A stretch of DNA of 64,000 bases from Beverwykella pulmonaria (lineage: Eukaryota; Ascomycota; Dothideomycetes; Pleosporales; Melanommataceae). Shown here one piece after another: positions 54,631 to 64,000 of the stretch (position 1 is its first letter; each line of letters starts with the position of its first letter). The notes under the pieces are model-generated. The model did no database searches and was not told the origin of the DNA. It saw nothing but the letters and a program-made list of their open reading frames with translations. The translations under genes were made by a program, and so were the position numbers. The stretch covers positions 4,497,919-4,561,918 of the forward strand of contig BCHH01000003.1 in NCBI GenBank assembly GCA_001599595.1, written 5' to 3'.

Positions 54631-56157
54631 TTAATTCTCATCCACTTTCACCATCTTCTGAGTCGTTCTGCTCTTCAATACTGGAGGAAGCAACACATCT
54701 ATTGCTCTTTTTGGAATACCCTGAAATTTGCAACCATAGAACACAGCAACAACCGTACTGCCTTCAAATACATAAACGTCTCCCGCAGTTAGATTTCCTG
54801 GTTGCGCTACCATTTTGACATAGCATCTATATTCCTTATCCGCTGATATCGCTTTGGGGTTTGGAACCTTAAATGATCGCCATCCATGTGAAATATAAGT
54901 TAAATCGGAGTGGCAAATATCTGACGCGTTTGCAATGAAGCCGGACAAATGGCACAGATTATCGATAAAGTAAGGTGAGCAGAAAAAGTCGCCATCGGCA
55001 TCAGTGGCCTGGAAACGGATTTTAGCGGTGGCGGCCGTGTCTTCACTGTCTAGAATAACTTCTTGCATACCCTGATACTTTGGTGCATAATGCACAAGGG
55101 CTTGAAACAACTTATAGGCCAGCCCCCGGAGGAACTTGTGCGCAAGTCCGGCGGAGAGCCTATCTTCTAGGCGAGCAATTTGTGTCTCGACAAGGTATTG
55201 CGTGCGTTGCCACTCCGATATCCATTCGGCAGGGTCTTCGTATTTGACGAGTCCGTGACCGTGGTTCTGTATGAGCTTTCCGTCCCACGTCACACTGCGG
55301 AAGATAAGCGTGACTTCCATTTTTTGGATATCAGCATGAGCCTCCATTTGGATGTGTTGACCATCTTCTGGTGGTGGTATTTGTGCGATCACTGGCTTGT
55401 GAACTTCCATCGCGCAGACGTTGAGACCAATTTCGGATGCTTTAGGACGGAGGGTCCGGTAGAGGAAATCGGCGGCAGTCATAGCCATATCGGCATAGAT
55501 AGCTGATGGTAGGAGGGGTACATGATTGACAACATGGCCGGTGACGGCAGGGAGGATCTTAGCGTGGGAGATATCAGATTGAAAAATGAGAGTGCCGCTA
55601 CCAAGCGTGTGGTTGATATTTTCGTAGATGAGACGTTGACAGGTAGTGGTGGAGCACTTAGGCGGACGAGATATTTGAAGATCAGGTATCATGGTGGTTG
55701 CAGCGCAGCCAGGTCTTGCAGGAGAATTTTTGGCAATAATTGGCACAAAAGTAACTATTTCCCACGCCACGACTATAGAATGAACAGGCAGGCAATTCTT
55801 AATTTGAACAAAATGATTTTGTAGCTTGGTAACGACCAGGAAGCGCAACTTAGGAGGAACGGCAGCGAATATATATGGAACAGGACAGTCTGACGCTAAA
55901 TATGCAAAGGTACAAATACGTATTTCACATAGTCGTATTCGACTGCCAAACTTGATCAGATGTGGACTCAATCTGGTTGCAGTGACACGCAATGAACATT
56001 TCCCGAACGAATACGCGAAGGAGTAGGTCGGCGTTACCTTAGGTGAGCATAAGGCTACCTCGCATACGAATAAGATTACGTTAGATAAGAATAAGCTTTG
56101 CTTGAAACAGGCAGACGGAAAAATGGTATTGCCAAAATAATGCGTTGCGATTGGCAT
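54631..56157 (-). CDS. Free-standing product-template (PT) domain of a non-reducing PKS
   Basis: Codons about 165-508 of this frame (56157 as first codon) match the PT domain that directs cyclisation in fungal non-reducing polyketide synthases: TTTCQRLIYENINHTLGSGT, AVTGHVVNHVPLLPSAIYAD, GLNVCAMEVHKPVIAQIPPP, LLRGLAYKLFQALVHYAPKY, SPYFIDNLCHLSGFIANASD, FKVPNPKAISADKEYRCYVK, DVYVFEGSTVVAVFYGCKFQ and RAIDVLLPP. The catalytic pair is kept: His near 208 (TGH) and Asp near 399 (FID). Codons 1-160 show no homology. The SAT, KS, AT, ACP and TE domains are absent on both sides. The PT part has no stop in some 345 codons, so it is either a recent truncation or a retained cyclase. The true start is unknown. 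Confidence 0.8.
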   Translation of the reverse strand: MPIATHYFGNTIFPSACFKQSLFLSNVILFVCEVALCSPKVTPTYSFAYSFGKCSLRVTATRLSPHLIKFGSRIRLCEIRICTFAYLASDCPVPYIFAAVPPKLRFLVVTKLQNHFVQIKNCLPVHSIVVAWEIVTFVPIIAKNSPARPGCAATTMIPDLQISRPPKCSTTTCQRLIYENINHTLGSGTLIFQSDISHAKILPAVTGHVVNHVPLLPSAIYADMAMTAADFLYRTLRPKASEIGLNVCAMEVHKPVIAQIPPPEDGQHIQMEAHADIQKMEVTLIFRSVTWDGKLIQNHGHGLVKYEDPAEWISEWQRTQYLVETQIARLEDRLSAGLAHKFLRGLAYKLFQALVHYAPKYQGMQEVILDSEDTAATAKIRFQATDADGDFFCSPYFIDNLCHLSGFIANASDICHSDLTYISHGWRSFKVPNPKAISADKEYRCYVKMVAQPGNLTAGDVYVFEGSTVVAVFYGCKFQGIPKRAIDVLLPPVLKSRTTQKMVKVDEN

Positions 56158-56331
56158 ATCGTGGTAAGACTGAAGTCAGCAATATACCCTCGGTTGCTGA
56201 AGTGAGATATAATTTTAACTCCATAGCTTCGGAAGGAGGGGAAGGGGAGATCTTCTAATAATAATTACCTAGTAGTACGTTTGAGAATTAGAGAGTATTC
56301 AGTAAAAAGGATGCAGTGCAACCTTTAAAGG
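56158..56331. other. Spacer before the LTR cluster
   Basis: AT-rich, ends in AAAGG, which is the left target-site copy of the next LTR. Confidence 0.5.
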
Positions 56332-56705
56332 TGTTGGGAGTATATAGAACGTGATGATCACGTGGTGATGTCGTGATCACGTGGCGATCACATGAGACAC
56401 TGCTTGGCGGCAAAGGGATGATACAACCTCCTGAGCCTCACCTCAGATAGACACATACATGAATCAATACCTCGTTTAGAATGTTAAAATGTGAGAGCTC
56501 TGAGTGGGAGGGGACATGTCAATATTGCTTGAGGTGCCAACCTAGAGCCAGGCCGGTGCTTACTCGGACATCTGCCCAGCCATCTTGGTCACGTGCCTAT
56601 CATGTGCCTGTCACGTGGATGTCCCGTGTCCCAGTCTCAGCTAGCCGGCTGCCCTTCAACATAGAACACCCCCATTGCTATTGCAATAGCCCTGTGAGAC
56701 CAACA
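56332..56705 (+). mobile_element. Solo LTR, copy 2, with nested insertion
   Basis: Same family as 2-194: starts TGTTGGGAGTATATAG, ends TGAGACCAACA. It is flanked by exact 5-base duplications AAAGG (56327-56331 and 56706-56710). Removing the nested element at 56482-56661 and its extra target copy leaves 189 bases, matching the 193-199 bases of the other copies. Confidence 0.88.
56482..56661 (+). mobile_element. Nested 180-bp solo LTR
   Basis: Starts TGTTAAAATG and ends CTTCAACA, i.e. TG..CA with TGTT/AACA tips, and is flanked by exact duplications TAGAA (56477-56481 and 56662-56666). It interrupts the older LTR at the point where the other two copies are continuous. It is a different family, with CACGTG motifs. 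No coding part. Confidence 0.82.
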
Positions 56706-56914
56706 AAAGGTTACATACTCATCATCCTAGATGCAGCTATGTTAGTAAGTCTACAGATCCTCACCTTCCTCCCCGAGTTTCGGATTATAAAAGTACAATT
56801 CAATCCCAAAACTCAAGTCGCTACCCCTAGGCTCAATTTATCCTCGCACCACATACTTGTCGGTTAGTAAATATTATAAGTCGACGCGACTGAGCTGTAT
56901 CCTTGAATAACCAT
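56706..56914. other. Spacer between two opposed LTRs
   Basis: 209 bases of AT-rich sequence, loop of the inverted LTR pair. No coding frame. Confidence 0.5.
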
Positions 56915-57113
56915 TGTTGGTCTCACAGGGCTATTGCAATAGCAATGGGTGGGTTCTCAAACGTGGTAATAATTCATATCTATCTCTATGTGAGGTGCGG
57001 CCGCCAGGAGGATCGTATCCTTCCTCTGCCGCCAAGCATCACTAGTGTTTCACATGATCGCCACGTGATCCCGATATCACCACGTGATCATCACGTTCTA
57101 TATACTCCCAACA
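56915..57113 (-). mobile_element. Solo LTR, copy 3, inverted
   Basis: Read on the minus strand it is another 199-base copy of the 2-194 family (TGTTGGGAG...GAGACCAACA). Flanks are ACCAT and CCCAT, a 5-base target duplication with one mismatch. With copy 2 it forms an inverted pair that could fold back. Confidence 0.85.
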
Positions 57114-57300
57114 CCCATACTTGGGATATCTGGCTAGAGTTCTCCGCAGCTTTAGATAAGTGAGGTTTTACAGTAACGAAGGCAAGGTTATTAATATCCA
57201 CGTTCTTATTGGAAGCGCATGCAGGGACTCATAAATATGTCTGCCATGGTTCTCTAATAAGCCTACCGAGATTTTTATTATTAGAAGTGCAAGCAGGAGT

Positions 57301-57602
57301 GTCGAGGAAATAGTATCAAGTTGTGTATTCTGTGTGAAGTATGACTAGGTGATATATATATAACGGACTGATTAGTCAGTGGCATATCCACGTGACGGTA
57401 GTGTCCTGCTTACACTCAAACCTGTGAGGGTGTATCACGGTGCGTCACGATGCATCACGTGTATATCACGTGCGCAACACCCTTAGTCACATGATTCTGA
57501 TTACTCATTGTTGTATATATGCTCATTGATCTCCATAGCTTCACAATCAACTCAGTCCCTCATTATTATTTCGTCCATATTACGTGACCACAAACTCCAA
57601 CA
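57301..57602 (-). repeat. LTR of a second retroelement family
   Basis: On the minus strand it begins TGTTGGAGTTTGTGGTCACGTAATATGGACG at 57602, typical of fungal Copia LTRs, and is rich in CACGTG and TCACGTGA. Positions 57301-57396 match 23961-24056. The far end is not defined; 57301 is only the limit of the shared sequence. No internal coding region is left. Confidence 0.6.
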
Positions 57603-57629
57603 TTATGTAATATCACAATTGGTCCAAGG

Positions 57630-57796
57630 TGTGATGACGAGCTCGGTCTTCACCATCGTGGATGCGCAAGGCAAATGAAGGGATAGGTATAATCTATTTC
57701 AATTACACTAAGATAGAGAGAGAAGAGGTACTTAGGGAGAACGATCATACATACAGAAGGGTACGGTCCGGGCGCAGGCCGACCGAGCATGTCCTG
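57630..57796 (+). repeat. Dispersed 167-bp repeat, copy 2
   Basis: Ungapped partner of 4385-4551, starting TGTGATGACGAGC. It begins 28 bases after the end of the LTR at 57602, and so is a separate element that landed in the same spot. Confidence 0.7.
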
Positions 57797-57972
57797 GGAG
57801 TGGGGCATAGCGTGGCGCGCACACGTCGTCCGACGTGGTTGAGCTGAGCGTGCGCCACCGCAGCATCCGATGAATGTTCCTGTGATGCGTGGTTGAGCTC
57901 ACCGTCTGCTACCATCACCTCTAATACGTGTTCATGTGATGTGTGGTCGAGCTGGCAAGCAGCACCGTTACT

Positions 57973-60431
57973 CTATACATTCCCGTCTCCGTGTAGAGTA
58001 TTTAGCTTATACGGTCTATATTGTATAGGCTCTTCTCTCTTACTTCTATGCACACTAGCAATCCTACCGGCTAGACCACTTCTTACATTATCCCTCTCGT
58101 TGTATATATCTTCATATAATCCATTTGGAATTGTAGCAAACTCGGTACGGATGCTCATTCCTCGTTTCGGGTTTCGAGCTGTCGGTGGTATAGTGGTAGA
58201 GTAGTACGACTGCTCAACGCTATTGTTTCCCTGCTCTTCACTTTCAAGGCTGAGGACCACTCCCAAGGCCTTTTCATCTTCGATAACTTTGGGATGGCGT
58301 ACCGCGTAGTACTGAGCATATTTGAAGATGGACCTTTGGAGTTGGTAGTTAGCAATATCCACTTAAACAGCCAAGCTAAGTCTCTTACCAGTAACAACTA
58401 AGAATATTGACGAATGTTAGTACAAATTTGTACCCCATGTAGTACGCAATGCAGGTCCATGACACTTTCTCATTCTTTCTTCGGAGATGGATTTCGTTGA
58501 AAAGAATCGAGCTGATAAAATATATTGCTGTAGTGCATGCCATCATGATTCCAGTGAAAATGGGATTAATTACGAACGACATCGGGAGAATGAATGGTGC
58601 GAGGACATAGAGTAACGTCTCGTAGACCTCCTGCCAGACGAAAATCTTTGCACCAATCTCCCAGAAGCCCAATTTCCAGGAGAAGAGGATGTAGGCCATG
58701 TTGTAGAAGATGCCGTTGACAAAGAAGAAGTTCCAGCGGAAGAAGCGCTGCTTCCAGATTGTCATTTCGCCTGGTAAAATGTGAGTAAAGAGCGTGTATT
58801 GAAGAGATAGAGAACTCACCGAAACCACCTCGGGAGCCACCGCTGGAGATAAAGATAGCTGAGGGCGTCTCAGTCTCAACAAACACACTCGTGCACATGG
58901 CAATCCTAGAGCCTAGCTTTCGTGCCACATGCCCAAAGAACCAATCCTCTGAAACAGAGAATCCGGGATGCTCGTGAAATGTATGGATAAGGAACTCTCT
59001 GTTCCACAAGGCAATAGCACCGTGCGCAAAAGTACATGAACCCAATTTCCCTGCAATGGCTCGCTGAAGGCCGGACAGCTTATATTCTAGATCTTGAGCC
59101 TGCTGGCAAAGAGTTCCCTTAGATGAATCGGGCCCCACGGATTTGATAGTATATCCAAGACATTTGACTTTCCCTTTGATACGGTCAGAAACAACAGGGA
59201 AGTTTGGAGGCAAGGCGCAATCATCGTCGATCAGAAGAACATATTTGAACTCCTCAGCCGCGTAGCAGCCAACAAACTGAGCAACGATTTTAGAGCCGAT
59301 AGGACACCAAACATGGTTGACTCCATAAGGGGCAACAATAGCAGCAGTGTTGTCCAAAGGCTCGGACGAGTTTCCATTAGCGATGACGAAGATGTTTCGA
59401 GCCGGGAATACTTTGAGCGCCGCTTTGATTGTATTCTCAATAAGTTGAGCGCTCTTGTAGCACGGAATGATCAGCGCCGTCTGCATCACTCGCGGATCAT
59501 CTAGCGGCAGCGCTTGCTCTGGATACTTTTCGAAGAAGATAAGCAGTGGCAGGAAGGCATAGATGGATGCAACTCCTATGAAGATGGTGTAGCCGTACTC
59601 CAGCACGAGTACTTTCGATAGCAGCCGGTACATGTAGTATGTCGTACCTTTCCACAGCGGTATGCCAACAAAGATGAAGTAGATGACTGCGACGAGGGTT
59701 ATGTAGAATACGATTTGGAAGAGAATCTGGGCAAAAGTATGCCGCTCCAGATCTGCGTTGCGGATTTTGGCATAGCCTTGCATATCACGAAGGGCTTCAC
59801 GGCGAGCTCTCCATGTTGAGGTCCTCCGGACGGCTCGGGATACCACATTGGCTGCTCCATTGAGAGCGGCTTGAGCGACTTCAATAGGAGTTTGTACGAG
59901 AGAGGTTTGTTTCTTTGGTTGTCTTCCGTCATTGTGCAACAATGCATCATCGTCATGTTGCAAATGCAACTCGTAGGGACTTTGTGGACGGAAAGGGATC
60001 TCGACATTCAGGGGTTGCGGTATGTCGTTGGAAAGCTCAACAATGCTATTGGCCGTAGAAGGTTGGTCGTATGTGGTATATAGATCGGTTCGCTGGTCCA
60101 TTTTTGGTTGGCCCGAATCAGGTTCGTGTCTCCCAAAGTCTGAATTATCTCTAATCGCGTTCTTCACTTGGGGCGCCTCTAAGGTGCTCGGAGGTACTTG
60201 AGAATGAAGTGAGCTCGGCTCATTGACAGTATCCCGTAACGGGCGCTTGATGCTCCATCCTCTTTCGACGGGTCTGTAGTCTCTAGGACTGTATACACTA
60301 GGAGATTCGACTAAGTCAGAGGACTGCTGGAAAGTCTCAGCTTCGTGTCGGTTGCTCCATTGGTAAGCTAGTAAAGAAGGTGGAATTTGGATGGATGGCT
60401 TTCGCCGCAAGTTGGTATGTTGGCCTTCCAT
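57973..60431 (-). CDS. GT2: Family 2 glycosyltransferase, membrane-bound (GT2)
   Basis: Three exons (60431-58820, 58770-58389, 58333-57973) in phase encode 784 residues. After a 230-residue hydrophilic N-terminus come two membrane helices (FAQILFQIVFYITLVAVIYF; YTIFIGVASIYAFLPLLIFF), the GT-A catalytic domain (MQTALIIPCYKSAQLIENTI, VLLIDDDCALPP with the DxD-type acids, SEDWFFG as the base region) and the QRFFRW product-binding motif that occurs as (Q/R)xxRW in processive synthases, which the 49-base intron 58819-58771 directly precedes. Several more helices follow. It closely resembles the ascomycete type 2 glycosyltransferase needed for hyphal growth on surfaces in Zymoseptoria and Fusarium, and should make an extracellular polysaccharide from a UDP-sugar; the sugar is unknown. 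Confidence 0.9.
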
Positions 60432-61982
60432 AATAACGTGGTTAGGGGTAGGAATACTAGAAATGAAATGATATGAAATTGTAAATAAGGAAAAAATATT
60501 AAAGCAAGAAAACCATTGCGATGCTAGAGGCTGATTTTATACCCTCTTACGTTACATGCATAGGTTTGAATAATGTAGACCTGCCGCATGGGGTAAAGAA
60601 CCGAGTCACACAAGCTTTGGTACTTGGTACCGGCTGAATCGGCTGACGCTCAGCCCACCCAACGCTCGATAGCCTCTAGTTAATGTTACAACCTTTAGTT
60701 CTTCTCCTCCAGCGCGGCTGCTCTTGTGTATGCAGCTAAGAGAGCGTTGCCTGCTTTTTGCAGTACTACGCGTAAAGTTTTCTTTGCGCTGCAGCCTCTG
60801 CTAAGCAACATAGAAATCCTAAGGCTTTTAGGGCGTGGTAAAGAGTGTATTAATTAGTAATAGGGGCTGCCTGAGATGCTTAGGGGTAGATGGACTCTGC
60901 TGAACTTGTAAGGATCCTACTACAAGCTCTATGTTTAATGGACAGATGCTAGTAGCTCATCAGCCTGCTCGAATTACTCTCTCTGTAAGGCCTTAATCTC
61001 TAGGGAAATCCCGGATAGCTAGCCCAATCGCAACTTCTCTGGCATCCATATTGAATAGGTGGTGTTGTGATAAATCGCGTTGAATTGATAGGAACACGTT
61101 TTGGTGGGGTGGCTGGAAACGATATGTAGCCGGAAACTATGTAGCCAAGCTTAGAAAACAGGCAATATGGACCAATATCCGCCTTACTGGCATTAAAATC
61201 GCTGAAACTTAGAGAAAACCCTAATTACGCGAGAATTTCTAAGAGTAACGGTACTAGGCGTAATATACTATCGCGCCATCATCAAGAAGAATATGTGTTA
61301 CAATCTGAATAAGCCAGTGGGGTAACGAATGGGATAGAAACGGTCAACTCATACACCTTCCATCCATGAACAGACTGTTAGCGTGAGCCATATATTAAGT
61401 TCCCAGAGTTGGTTGAAGAACTTCGGGTGAGAAAGGTAATTAAAGTAGGTCTAGCGGGTTGATTTTCGGAGTATAAGTGAAGACAAAGATTAACGGTGCA
61501 ATACGAAGACAGTGAAGAGGTTGGCTTTCTGAAAAGAGTATTCGAACAAGATGAGGCAACTCGGCAGCATGGTTATATACACGGAATAGACCAGTTCATG
61601 TGACCGGGTCATGTGACAGGCTACAGAGAACATGTGACCGGTTTGTCACACAGCTGCATGGTGTGGAGCATTATCTCAATCTACGCCAAAGGACTACTTG
61701 TATATTTTGAGAGAGAGTAGTGCACTAATGCCAAAGGCACTGTCGGTGTAAGGAAAGAGATTCTCATCGCGGAACAACACTCTAGCCGCGTGCCAAGCCT
61801 CGGCTAAATTTTGATCGTTTGAGGTAGGTTACTACAAACCTTGTCAACAACCCTCACTTCCTCACTATTACACTCACCAACAACCACCTGCAACCACCTG
61901 CAACCGCCTGAAACGTACGTATATTGTCAATTATCGATATTTACAGCTTCTATAGCCATATATTGACTGTTTACAGGCAGAT
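60432..61982. other. Gene-poor 1.55-kb stretch
   Basis: Includes the GT2 promoter (left), a probable transposase relic (60715-60985) and a run of triplicated GTTGTCACAC/ATGTGACCGG motifs around 61600-61640 (CATGTGACCGGGTCATGTGAC). CAACCACCTGCAACCACCTGCAACCGCCTG at 61880-61909 is a small tandem repeat just upstream of the nine-exon gene. Confidence 0.45.
60715..60985 (-). pseudogene. Probable pogo-type transposase C-terminal relic
   Basis: On the minus strand, translations with several stops resemble the region after the DDE domain of fungal pogo transposases: ERVIRAG, then CPLNIELVVGSLQVQQSPST (compare IRAGFRATGIYPLNP), NTLFTTP, DFYVA and RLQRKENFTRSTAK. The match is only a pattern of short blocks in order, so it is tentative. 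Confidence 0.4.
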
Positions 61983-63598
61983 ATGGCGAGACCAAAGCTT
62001 ACCGCCAAGCAGAAACGCGCCAAGGAAGCCCGCGACCTGACGCGCCAGAAGCCTGCCAGACGCAACAAGACAAAGTACGTAAAATACCATATCTGGTCTT
62101 TCATATCTGGTATATACATTTTTCTCCNGATTTTACGAGATATTTTCTCTGCCGACACGATGCTCAACAATATACAATCCTCTTTATCTCCGAAGACCAG
62201 TTCAGAAAACTCGACTCTTAAATGTGTGGTATTTTACCATATATTTAGCAGTCTGACCGGTATTCTACCACAAAGACCTCCATATTTCTGAAATTGAATT
62301 TCGATCAGAATTTGGGAAATCGATATCTGGTGAAATAGTAGTTTTGGGATTTTATCCCTCGTACTACACCATTTGATTTTCACTATTTCTGGATCTGAAA
62401 TATCGAATTTTTGGTCTATTCTGAAACCAAATTTCATCTTCCACAATACTAGGGGGAATGACCCAAAGCTGGTATTTTACCATATATTCAGGACTAAATC
62501 TTGTGTTTTACGATTTAAAATTTATTTCTGGCAGTACACAAACTAACTATGTTTAGGGGTCAGGGAAAGCAAGGAAAGGCCAAGAAACCCAATGTTCCAA
62601 TCCTTCCACGCCGTATTGCACGAGACAATCAGCCTAATCTTAAGGCGAGGCTCGAGGAAAGCCGCAAAATATATCGCAAGCGCTGGAGCAAGAAACCATC
62701 CAACGTAGATAACTATATCTTTTGTGGCATTTTACTAGTTCAAAGCTAATATGTCTTGTAGCCAACCACGCTCTTAGCTCGTCTGCGGTATATGCCCATA
62801 TTCTTTATTTATTCCACGTAAAATACCAGCTAATTCTTTTACAGAGAGGCCATGTTTGGACAAGCAAATGCTGTTGCCCGATGCTATAGTTGCAAAAAAT
62901 CACAAGCAGTTAGGATCTATAAACATGGATTACACTTTCTCGTAACTAACCACATACAGGCTATGCCAACTGGAGATGCCGCTCCTGATGGGTCTGAGGA
63001 ACAGGATCTGGTCCCTTGTGGTTGCAGTTACGCAGTAAGAACATAACTGTCTCGTGTTATCCGAAATATACTAAAATAAATAGGGTTCTCTTCTTGAAAT
63101 GTATTGCGCTAAGAAGGGGCTTTGGAACGTAAGTTTGGGAACATATTCTACGAGATGTTGACTAATATATCACGTAGTACACTGTTTCTGAGCGCAAGAG
63201 ACTCGTGGCCCTCGGTACCAAAGCTAGAGACATTCGCCATTTGGCATCTCTGGGTTTTGGCGCCAAAAAGGCCTTGTTTCTTGAATTCTTTGAGTTGTTC
63301 TTTGGTGAATTCACTCCCGACAAGGTATATATAACCTCTTGTTAATACTTTCTTGTATTTTACCATACTAATTGTAATATTAGCTGTTCAATGTCAACGG
63401 AGAACGCGATAAGGGTTATGACCAATTCACCAAGGCTGAAGGCCGTTTGGCAGATATCCTGAGTACGCATTTCTTGTATTTTACGAGCATTTCAATTAAC
63501 TCTTGTTAGCTTCTAATNATGGTGCTCAAGTTGAAGANGACTTTGAGGACTCTGAAGATGATCAAGGGGAGGAATCTGAAGAGGATAACGAGACTTAA
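61983..63598 (+). CDS. Nine-exon gene of unknown function
   Basis: Exons 61983-62074, 62557-62704, 62762-62787, 62845-62908, 62960-63034, 63084-63128, 63178-63324, 63384-63462 and 63510-63598 all join in phase to 254 residues; I recognise no family. The protein starts very basic (RPKLTAKQKRAKEARDLTRQ, RRNKTKGQGKQGKAKK), has a central Cys pair cluster (CYSCKKSQA and, after an Asp/Glu linker, CGCSYA and YCAKKG) that could bind zinc, a helical segment (VALGTKARDIRHLASLGFGA) and a strongly acidic tail (EDSEDDQGEESEEDNET). This charge pattern suits a nucleic-acid or chromatin-associated protein. Exon 3 has just 26 bases. Three N calls fall in the gene (one in intron 1, two in the last exon). Introns share a TTTTAC motif. 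The 482-base first intron may hide another exon. Confidence 0.6.
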
Positions 63599-63751
63599 AT
63601 ATCTCGTAATTCACCAGATATACCCTCTGTAGTCCGGTAGTCACTGGGTCAAAATTTTTGGCTTGGGACACGCGAGGGATAGTCTCTACAATGTGGAAAT
63701 TTGCGAGATTGGGTTGGTCTTTGCTGGAATTTTACTGGATGGAATTCTGGC
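63599..63751. other. Spacer with intron-like motif
   Basis: 3' flank of the nine-exon gene. It contains another GGAATTTTACTGGA stretch like those in the introns. Confidence 0.4.
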
Positions 63752-64000
63752 TTTATTTGGGACAGGGATATTACCTTATCCTACTTTCGACCTCTCGGAG
63801 TTTATGGTAAATTCCTTGCAATACCCATGGATCTTTATTTGGGATGGGGATATTACCTTTTCCTACTTTCGACCTCTCGGAGTTTATGGTAAATTCCTTG
63901 CAATACCCATGGATCTTTATTTGGGACGGGGATATTACCTTATCCTACTTTCAACCTCTTGGAGTTTATGGTAAATTCCTTGCAATACCCATGGATCTTT
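63752..64000 (+). repeat. 82-bp tandem repeat, at least three units
   Basis: Units start at 63752, 63834 and 63916 (each TTTATTTGGGACGGGGATAT with small changes) and the fourth begins at 63998 where the window ends. Units differ at a few bases only (GACAGGG, GATGGGG, GACGGGG; TCGACC versus TCAACC). The 82-base period is not a multiple of three, so it is not a protein repeat. Confidence 0.92.

Noticed and set aside
56332..57113. A single 782-bp foldback transposon (MITE)
   Set aside because: Each arm by itself has TG..CA ends and its own 5-base target duplication, and a third single arm exists at 2-194, so they are separate solo LTRs.
58180..58210. GGTGGTATAGTGGTAGA, similar to a tRNA A box
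   Set aside because: Lies inside the GT2 coding exon in antisense, with no B box or cloverleaf arms.
61983..63598. Retroelement or transposase origin for the nine-exon gene
   Set aside because: No reverse transcriptase, integrase, DDE or helicase motif; consistent splice phases instead support a host gene.
63663..63974. Plus-strand frames through the 82-bp repeat as a repetitive protein
   Set aside because: The 82-base period shifts frame every unit, so no peptide repeat is kept.
1..64000. CRISPR arrays, operons and riboswitches
   Set aside because: Genome is eukaryotic; no spaced short-repeat array of that kind was seen.

Overview
The window is nuclear DNA of a filamentous ascomycete (Pezizomycotina). 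Coding regions are broken by short GT..AG introns of about 45-70 bases. Fungus-specific families are present: HET, RTA1, Zn2Cys6 and bZIP-DUF3425 regulators, DUF4246, UstYa/DUF3328 and a product-template polyketide synthase domain. Gene-poor stretches carry LTRs and pogo-type transposase relics. Species cannot be named from sequence alone. Splice sites were chosen by hand so that GT..AG boundaries, reading phase and protein family motifs all agree.

Layout. 1-20 kb: a solo LTR, a HET-domain gene, a repeat-rich gap, mitochondrial ribosome recycling factor, a multi-pass membrane protein, a long gene-poor gap, an RTA1-like protein, a medium-chain reductase divergent from a bZIP-DUF3425 regulator, and a DUF924 protein fused to EF-hands. 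20-31.5 kb: a secreted tyrosinase, a cupin protein, a DUF4246 protein, a cysteine-rich single-pass surface protein and a patatin-like phospholipase. 33.7-42.5 kb: a cluster-like group on the minus strand (NmrA-like protein, Zn2Cys6 regulator, two different 2-oxoglutarate/Fe(II) oxygenases) interrupted by a pogo relic and followed by a broken M20 amidohydrolase. 43-47 kb: a TMEM53/PaxU hydrolase and a wrecked PDR-type ABC transporter.

48-53.4 kb is the most interesting part: an O-methyltransferase, a 45-residue secreted peptide, a membrane-anchored tyrosinase and a UstYa-family protein. This is the tool-kit of fungal ribosomal cyclic peptides (dikaritins such as ustiloxin). The set looks unusual or decaying: the tyrosinase has a one-base frame break in its CuB site, the second UstYa motif reads HTDYC instead of HxxHC, and the candidate precursor has no Kex2 repeats. 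Next to it lies a free-standing product-template domain with no polyketide synthase around it.

56-58 kb is an LTR graveyard with an inverted pair of solo LTRs, one of them split by a nested solo LTR; both insertions keep exact 5-base target duplications. A GT2 glycosyltransferase follows. The right end holds an unrecognised nine-exon gene whose introns share a TTTTAC motif, and an 82-base tandem repeat that runs off the window.
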